Below, one piece after another: positions 56,656 through 64,000 of a stretch of DNA of 64,000 bases. How positions within the stretch are numbered: position 1 is the first letter of the stretch; each line of letters starts with the position of its first letter. The notes beneath the pieces are model-generated. The model ran no database searches. It saw nothing but the letters and a program-made list of their open reading frames with translations, and was not told the origin of the DNA. The position numbers and the translations under genes are program-made. Source of the DNA: Kwoniella bestiolae CBS 10118 (lineage: Eukaryota > Basidiomycota > Tremellomycetes > Tremellales > Cryptococcaceae); assembly GCF_000512585.2 (NCBI RefSeq), contig NC_089241.1, forward strand, positions 4,296,001 to 4,360,000, in the 5' to 3' direction.

Positions 56656-58011
56656 GCGAAGCATTTTGCGATCGTGCATCTGCATTCGGATAAATCACAG
56701 CCAAGGTCGACTTATGAGCAGCAGTGTCTGATTACGATGCATAACGCATTACGGTTGATTACGATGCACGTGTTTTACGATTTCCCCTTACGTTGTAATC
56801 AGTGATAGATTGAACAGAATCATTCCTCGTTTTTCTTACTGTTCTTTCGTCGACTTGATCCATGATTCGTATACTGGAGATATATAAATGCATTTAGCAT
56901 GACTAGTCTGCCGGTAGCCAAAGAAAGTGATAGATGGCAGGCTCGATGTTGAAGGATGACACCTTTACGAGATCGAAATTGTGAGTCAGCAGCTACTCCG
57001 ACTTCGTCCAGCTCTGCGTATAATCAATGACGTCTATAAACTTATGATCTCGACATTCCTCTTGGTGGGTCAACTTGAATCTATGCAACCTCTCTTTCAC
57101 TCCCGTCCGTGATAGACGTCTGCGGTCTCCACATAGCCGCTTTGACCCGACGAGTTGCTGGCTGACTTTGAGGACTCCTTGCAACTCTACGAGAGCTGCT
57201 AGGTAAGTGCACTGTTTCGACTTCTCCGATCAATTCGTTTACCACTCAAGCTCAAACGGTCACTCTCCAATCTATCTCTGGTGATCTTTATCAGAAGGCT
57301 TTCCAAGACGGGTCCGCACACAGGACCGTTGGGTTTCTAAGATGTCCTGTACTATTGTTGATGATCCACCTAATTGTGTCAGGTCGTGACTACTCATATG
57401 TTTTGTTTTGTTTTTTTGCTTCATTGAAACATGTATCTTGTTTGCTTTGTTACAATCAATGGAGAATTAACCTTCTGGAAAAGACTGTATGCATGCCAAT
57501 CCAGTAAGGGTAACCGTGAGCGGTTACAACTACTTGAGCGCATTAGAAACCATTACCGCTTTTTGGCATCCCTTCGATATGGGTTTGCTGAACAACAATT
57601 ACATGCTTTCACAGGCAGAAATTCAGCCATTATTGACCTGACCGTACTGTCCCCTCATCTCGGAGCCTCCTTCCTGCTTGTGACGATGAATGCCTGAATT
57701 GAAAGAACGATTACACAACCCATTACAAATTCCTATTGAGTGCTCAAACTGTTGCAACCGCTCACAATGCGCGGTTACCCTTAATCCCACCCTAATGGTG
57801 AATTGGTTCATGGGAGGGCGGTGAAGTCCGCCGTTGTGCATTCCATCATACTCGGACATGTCCGAAGAGATCTCATCGGTGACCGAAATTCTTCAACAAC
57901 AAAACACCTGTCGACATCTCGATCGATCATTATGTCCTTCCCCCTTGTTAATCCGAATCCTGTTGTTGCGTCGAGCATTGTGCAAAAAGAAGCACGAACG
58001 GCGAGGCCAAA
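56656..58011. other. Intergenic region with transposon-like element
   Basis: 1.36 kb. It holds an imperfect tandem GATTACGATGCA repeat near 56730-56770 and, at 57507-57781, a MITE-like element described separately. The ABC transporter promoter lies at the right end. An upstream ATG at 57932 opens a 60-codon out-of-frame ORF over the transporter start. Confidence 0.5.
57507..57781. mobile_element. MITE-like element with TIRs and TA duplication
   Basis: 275 bp bounded by inverted termini AGGGTAACCG. The left end continues TGAGCGGTTACAACTACTTG and the right end, read inward on the other strand, TGAGCGGTTGCAACAGTTTG after a 7-base insertion, so the inverted similarity spans roughly 35-45 bp. Both sides carry a TA dinucleotide (57505-57506 and 57782-57783), the target duplication of Tc1/mariner-type elements. 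The interior has no transposase-like frame. This fits a non-autonomous miniature inverted-repeat element. Copy number elsewhere is unknown from one window. Confidence 0.65.
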
Positions 58012-61000
58012 ATGGCGGCAGACGAGGATAACGATGTTAGGAACCGCGAGAAAACGGATCCAAGCAAGCTACGCGACCTCTCGGGCTCCGAGGTTGAGCA
58101 ATTCCCTGGGATAAAGCGAGATCATTGGTGGTGAGCAGTAAAGCTACCATGATGGTGAGCCGCATACTGACAGAAGACTTGCAGGCAGCTCTGGCGTCCC
58201 AGGCATAGCCCTCCGCCTCCTAAAGCTAGGCTGGATGAAGCAGACATAATTCCACTGGCGTCGGCATCGATCATCAGTAAACTCACCTTTCAGGTATGTT
58301 GGGAAAGTATATATATGTGCGGTTCTGATCTGGGTGTTGATTTAGTGGGTTACTCCAATCATGATCAAGGGATATCAACGACCATTGCAAGCGACGGATT
58401 TATGGAAGGTGAGTTGTCGTATGGTGGATGTTTGGCTGACTCCTTGATAGATGGATCCCAGTCGTGAAGGTGAGGATCAATGCGTGACGGGTCAAGCTGA
58501 CATCCCAGCTTTGCCATTGTCGACTCGGTTTCTCGAAGCGTTGAGGTCGCGACAAGATAAGGCTCAATTATGGAACAAACAGCTCTCGGGAATGGATCCG
58601 ACCATTTACTTGAGATTGATTTGGCTGCTCAAAGCTTCGACTACTCGATTCCTACCAGGTGATATCTCCTCATTTGGGCCTACTGATGACTATATGCTTC
58701 GATATCGGGCTCTGCGATCAGAATGGCGAGGTAGAAGTGGCAAGAGACACGGAAGCGTGGCCTGGGCACTGAATGATATCATAGACGGGTTTTGGATCGG
58801 AGGTATGTGTGTTTGTTGAAAGTGTCGTGTCCAGCTGACGGGGCCACAGGTATCTTCAAGGTAGCAAGCGATGTTTCGCAATTGATGATCCCTCTACTCG
58901 TTAAGGCCCTCATCAATTTTAGTAAAGAAGGTGAGTCATTTTTACTGAATATCGAGCTCACTCCTAGTCTACGCGGCAAATCATACGGGAGCGCCGCAGC
59001 CTAATATAGGGCGTGGAATCGGGATGGCGATTGGTCTGTTCTTCTTGACCATCATGCAGTCGGTATGCCAGCATCAGGTATGTGTTAGGACTGGGCTGCG
59101 TTGTTTAGCTTACTCCCTACGATAGTTCTTTTTCCGTTCTATGGCGACAGGGGTGACAGCCAGGGCTACCTTGATATCTGCAATCTACCAAAAAGCATTG
59201 TGCCTCAGCGTCGGTGGTAGAGCGAAGCATCCTAATGGGAAGCTTCTGACCTATCTCTCGAGTGATGTGAGTGACGGTTAATACTCTTCCTGGGCTGATC
59301 TGTGAATTCTAGATATCCCGTATAGATTACTGCGCCCAGTGTGAGTGGAGGATCCGTGATACTGGTCGGGAATGCTAATTTATTGAGGCTTGCAGGGTTT
59401 CACGCGGTAGGCCTCTGGTCTTCAATCTTTCGCCATAGCTAATAGGCAGGAGGCTGATGAACAGAGTCATTAGATATGGACCGCTCCAATTCAGCTCATA
59501 ATCACATTGAGTGAGTTTGCACTACACAACTCAAGATAGCTGACTCGTAATAGTCCTATTGATTGTGCAGATTGGACCATCTGCGTTGGTTGGATTCTCC
59601 CTATTCGTGATTCTGGCTCCGTTGCAGACGTGGTTCATGAAGCTCAGCTTCAAAGTTAGAAAGAAGTCTATGGTATGTACACTTGGATCATGTCATGCCA
59701 GTCGGCTGATACAGTCTCAGAAATGGACAGACTCGCGATCGCGCCTGCTGAGAGAGCTCCTGTCATCAATGGAAATCATCAAAGTATTCACATACGAGAT
59801 TCCTTTTTTGAAGCGTAAGTCGGCATGCACCATATTAGCCATGTAGCTGATGTCTCATTTTAGGGTTAAAGCAATTCAGGCGAGAAGAGATGGTAGGTGT
59901 GCGGAAGATCCTCGTCATTCGGGCCGCCAACCAGGCACTCGCCTTCAGTGTACCTGTGAGTCAAGAGACCTTTCTCGGATAAGTTCGGCAGGACTGATTC
60001 AACGCAGGCTCTGGCATCGGTACTCGCATTCGTGACCTATGCCGCCACACATGATAGTCTAGATCCCGTAAGTTGATTGTTTCCGAATCTACCATTCTGA
60101 CGAGATCCCGTCAACAGGCTTTGATTTTCACTTCGTTGGCCTTTTTCAATTTGCTCAGACAGCCCTTGATGTTCCTCCCACGTGCACTGTCTTCGTTGAC
60201 AGATGCGCAGAACGCTATGGAGCGGCTGACCGAGGTGAGTCAGGTATATGTGACTCGTAGCTAATCCTTCCAGGTCTTTGAAGCGGAAGCGAAGGACAAC
60301 AGCCATGTGATAGACCCGAATTTGGACGTGGCCATATCCGTGAAAAACGCGACCTTTGCATGGTCGCCTGATGACCAGGCCAGCGGTAATTCTTTCAAAA
60401 TCTCCAATCTCGATCTGCAAGTACCTCGAGGTAGTATCATAGCGATTGTGGGGTCAGTAGGCTGCGGAAAGAGCAGTCTTTTACAAGGGGTAAGTTGGGT
60501 TTCGGAAGGATGTCGCTAATACATATCAGCTCATCGGCGAAATGTCGATCACGAGTGGCAGTGTCGTGTTCTGCGGACGGTTATCGTATTGTCAGCAGAA
60601 TGCATGGATACAAAATGCGACTGTGAGGGATAATATTGTGTTCGGTCAGCCGTGGGACGAATTGCGATACTGGAAAGTTGTGAAGGATGCGAATCTGATG
60701 ACCGATTTGGAGATGTTTGCCGATGGAGATCTAACCGAGGTATGTCCAAGGCATAGCGAGTGTATAAGTGTATTGCTGACAGTTTTAACAGATAGGAGAG
60801 AAGGGTGAGCAAAATCGAGTGGATCATGAGCTGACATCAATCAGGTATCAACCTTTCAGGCGGTGAGTCGGGCTTCGGATCGTGAGATCACGCGCTCAGT
60901 CAGATATCTACTCTAGGTCAAAAGCAGCGAGTCAACATCGCGAGAGCACTTTATTATAACGCAGATATTGCGGTAAGTACAGCGTCTTGCTCACCGGTAT

Positions 61001-64000
61001 GTTAACTGAATTTTGAACAGCTCTTTGACGACCCTTTGAGTGCCGTGGACCCGCATGTTGGTAAAGCGCTATTCGAAAACGCAATCTTACCATTAAGTGG
61101 CCGCGGGAAAACCGTGGTGCTAGTGACCCATGCGATACACTTCCTGCCTATGGTGGATCATATCTAGTAAGTAGCACGCTGGTTTGCAGATATCAGCTGA
61201 TGATTTGCGATCTCAGCCTCATGTCAAAAGGGGCTATCGTGGAGCAGGGCACGTTTCAGGAACTATCTCGAGCTGGAGGGCCAGCTTCAAGGCTCTTTTC
61301 CGATTATGGAGGTAGCTCTGTGGAGGAAGACTCGGATGGCACTTCGCAAGATGACATGGTGATTGATGCAAAACAACCGATCAAGCAGGAGAGTGACAAC
61401 GTTATGGGCAAAGCTGCCGGTACCGGAAAGTTGGAGGTGAGCAGTGGGTGTTTCTGTGAGGAAGATCGCCTGGGCTAAGGCGAATGACCCCCAGGGTCGT
61501 CTCATGGTCAGCGAGGTGCGCAAGACCGGTTCGGTCGGTCAAAAGGGTAAGCTTGGGCGTTCGGAGTCAGCGCTGATCACGAAGTGTACGCTGGATACCT
61601 GCATGCTGGTCGAGCAGGATGGACTCTCCCGCTGACGCTTCTGTCGGCTGCGATCATGTGAGTTCCGTACGTCGCCGCCGTAGCTGACCCTGTTTGCAGG
61701 CAAGGATCCCAAGTCATGGCAACGTGAGTTCTCGAGAGGCAGAGAGATGAACTGATACCTGGTTGACTTAGCGTTTGGTTGACTTGGTGGCAAGAAGGAA
61801 AATACAATCAAGCGTGGAACGTTTATCAAGGTATTTATGCCGCGCTCGGTGTGACACAAGCGGTCTTTACCTTTGCCATGGGCGCGGTGATGGGAGTATT
61901 AGCAAGCCTGGCATCGCAAAACCTTCATTCTTCGGCGCTGGCGAACGTCTTTTACAGTCCAAAGTCTATGTTCGATACGCAGCCTCTGGGGCGGATACTC
62001 GGGGTCTTTGGCAAAGACATTGATAGCATCGACAACCAGCTTCCCGATTCTCTTCGTATGATGGCATTGACACTTGCGACGGTGAGTACTTGGTTTGAAT
62101 TCGTGCAGGCTAACGACGGTATAGTTGATCGGATCCGTTGCGATTATTACGGTGTTTCTGCACTACTTCATTGTCATGTAGGTTGAACCTGGGGTGGAGT
62201 GCGGCTGATCATAGTTTCAGTATATTCTTTGTTGGCGTGGGCTATTGGTAAGTCATACGGGTCGGTCCGTCGCTGACAAGCAGGTACTTTGCCATGTTCT
62301 ACCGTACGTCATCGAGAGAAGTCAAGCGATTAGATTCCATGTTGCGGTCTCTCTTGTACTCTCACTTCTCGGAATCGTGAGTGGACCTCTCGTAGACAAA
62401 AGAGGGTATTCCTGACTGCATTGATAGTTTATCTGGGTTGGCGACTATACGAGCCTATGGGGAGACTGATCGATTCATCAGAGATAACGCATATTACATG
62501 GACCTGGAGGACCGGGCGTATCTGTTGAGTGCGACAAATCAAAGGTGGCTGTCGATAAGGCTTGACTTCTTGGGGGCGTGCTTGGTGTTTGCCGTCGCTA
62601 TAATGTCTGCTAAAGGCGGAGGTGGTTTGACGCCCTCTCAAATCGCTCTTTGTCTAACGTATTTGACATCTATCACGCAAGTCCTTGGAATGGTAAGTGT
62701 GCCGAAAAAAAGGGCAATCTGTTGCTGATAGGTCTATAGGTTACCAGACAGTCTGCGGAGGTGGAAAATAATAGTGAGTGGACAAATGTGATGTACATAT
62801 ATCTAAATCCTTCCGCAGTGAACGCAGTCGAGAGGGTCTTGTGGTATGCAGACGTCACGTCGTTGCCACAAGAAGCGGCACATGACGTACCAGCGACGCG
62901 ACCACCCAAGACCTGGCCTCATGAGGGGTCAATTCAGTTTGAAAACGCTGTAATGTCATACCGTCCCGGTCTTCCCCCGGTGCTCAAGGGATTGTGAGTG
63001 CGACCTGCCCTGATAAGCTTACTGATCCGCTTTCCAGGTCGATGTCTATCGATGCGGGAGAGAAGATCGGTATTGTGGGAAGGACAGGTGCTGGGAAGAC
63101 CTCAATCACAGTTGCTTTATTCCGCCTCGTCGAGTGAGTGGCCTGGGGAGGCGGAAGAGTGCTGAAGACGGGCATAGGTTGTCCTCGGGTCGTATCAAGA
63201 TTGATGACATAGATATCTCAACGATCGGGCTGAACGCCTTGCGATCTCAAATCGCTATAATCCCACAAGATCCGGTCCTGTTTAGCGGGACGCTGCGGAC
63301 TAACCTCGATCCTTTTAATCTGCACGAGGATGCTGTTTTGTGGGATGCGCTCTCCCGGGCGTGTGTTGTGGGGAATGATCATTCGGAAGGGAAGCAGAGG
63401 CTTACCCTTGATTCGGTGATCGAGGAAGAAGGACAGAATTTGAGTGAGTGAAGAAGTGTCCGTGTCCAGACCAAGTAGCTAAGATGATTCGACTTAGGTG
63501 TTGGCGAACGATCTCTGATAAGTTTGGCGCGAGCGCTCGTTAAAAACGTGAGTTGAGACATGGTTGGACAGAGGCTGACAACGCACAGTCGAAGATTGTG
63601 GTCCTAGGTATGTTCTCAGGAAAAAGGGCGTTATCACGGCTGAACTAATTACGAATTCTCTCAGATGAAGCAACAGCTGCTGTCGGTGAGTATGCTTCGG
63701 TCCAGAGCCTGACTACTACTGCTCACCCTACCATGGCAGATCTTGAGACCGATTCGAAGATCCAGCAGACAATACATCGGGAATTTGCAGGGAAAACTCT
63801 TCTCTGCATAGCTCACAGACTGCGAACCATCATATCATGGGATAGAATTCTTGTGATGAACGCGGGCGAGATCGAGGTGAGCATTGATAGCAGGAAGATC
63901 AAGTGCTAACAGCGTCAAAGGAATTCGATACGCCTCTCAATCTTTACGACAAACAAGGGACATTCCGGGATATGTGTGAGAAATCGAGCATATCTAGAGA
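58012..64000 (+). CDS. ABCC-type (Yor1/MRP-like) ABC transporter, 3' partial
   Basis: 39 exons to the window end: 58012..58130,58185..58293,58346..58408,58451..58802,58850..58930,58968..59077,59126..59266,59313..59340,59396..59406,59474..59510,59554..59672,59721..59814,59864..59955,60008..60067,60118..60234,60274..60489,60530..60739,60792..60804,60845..60862,60917..60972,61021..61166,61217..61436,61495..61546,61585..61657,61700..61723,61772..62081,62125..62177,62221..62247,62284..62376,62428..62692,62740..62773,62819..62993,63038..63133,63178..63443,63498..63547,63589..63607,63665..63685,63740..63876,63921..64000. Order is TMD1-NBD1-TMD2-NBD2 without an extra TMD0. NBD1: Walker A GSVGCGKSS, signature LSGGQKQR, Walker B LFDDPLSAVD. 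NBD2: GRTGAGKTS, LSVGERSLISLARAL, and VVLDEATAAVD. The N-terminal PLASASIISKLTFQWVTPIM is typical of ABCC exporters of drugs and conjugates. Exons of 11, 13, 18 and 21 nt occur. Confidence 0.9.

Noticed and set aside
1..64000. CRISPR arrays, prokaryotic operons, riboswitches, tRNA and rRNA genes
   Set aside because: None seen. The window is eukaryotic and I recognised no tRNA cloverleaf or rRNA segment, though a by-eye scan can miss tRNAs.

Overview
The window is nuclear DNA of a basidiomycete yeast, most likely a Tremellomycete close to Cryptococcus or Kwoniella. The evidence is dense coding on both strands, genes cut by many short introns (about 45-60 nt, usually GTGAGT or GTAAGT donors and CTGAC/CTGAT branch-point-like motifs), Zn2Cys6 regulators, WSC-domain surface proteins, and a cytosolic acidic ribosomal protein ending in the GFGLFD tail. 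I rebuilt exon-intron structures by hand from splice motifs and reading-frame phase; most close exactly in phase. All functions are read from recognisable motifs, without database searches.

Layout. 0-8 kb: an F-box-like protein, a short truncated family member, ribosomal protein P2, an unknown protein, and mitochondrial ribosomal protein uS5m. 8.3-8.7 kb: an F-box pseudogene with an in-frame stop. 10-12 kb: a hexose transporter. 12.3-18 kb: a compact glycan module made of a GT92 (DUF23) glycosyltransferase, a nucleotide-sugar-type transporter and a Pvg1-like polysaccharide pyruvyltransferase. 18.9-21 kb: an AzgA purine permease behind a GATA-rich promoter. 21.7-28.6 kb: an unknown small protein, a monocarboxylate-type MFS transporter divergent from a Zn2Cys6 regulator, and a fungal homologue of bacterial YdcF. 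29-35 kb: two convergent secreted proteins (WSC-repeat protein; ricin-B lectin with GPI-type tail) and a galactose mutarotase. 35.5-39 kb: a coiled-coil protein and an RTA1-family membrane protein.

From 39 to 56.7 kb lies what looks like a catabolic or nutrient-acquisition region: two Zn2Cys6 regulators around a sugar transporter, then a PhyH-type Fe(II)/2-oxoglutarate dioxygenase, a nitrilase, a KduD/FabG-like short-chain dehydrogenase, a type II 3-dehydroquinase, a Jen1-like carboxylate transporter and an intronless Gfo/Idh/MocA oxidoreductase, several sharing short divergent promoters. The type II dehydroquinase is the catabolic (quinate) kind in fungi, so a quinate, hydroaromatic or sugar-acid route is the simplest reading, but the pathway is an inference.

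56.7-58 kb holds a 275-bp MITE-like element with terminal inverted repeats and a TA target duplication. From 58 kb to the end runs a 39-exon ABCC-type (Yor1/MRP-like) ABC transporter that leaves the window.

Most noteworthy: the pyruvylated-glycan module, the 39-57 kb catabolic cluster, the eukaryotic YdcF, several genes with few or no introns in an intron-rich window, very small exons (7-13 nt) including one inside a zinc cluster, and an apparent GC-AG intron needed to keep a conserved dehydroquinase motif.
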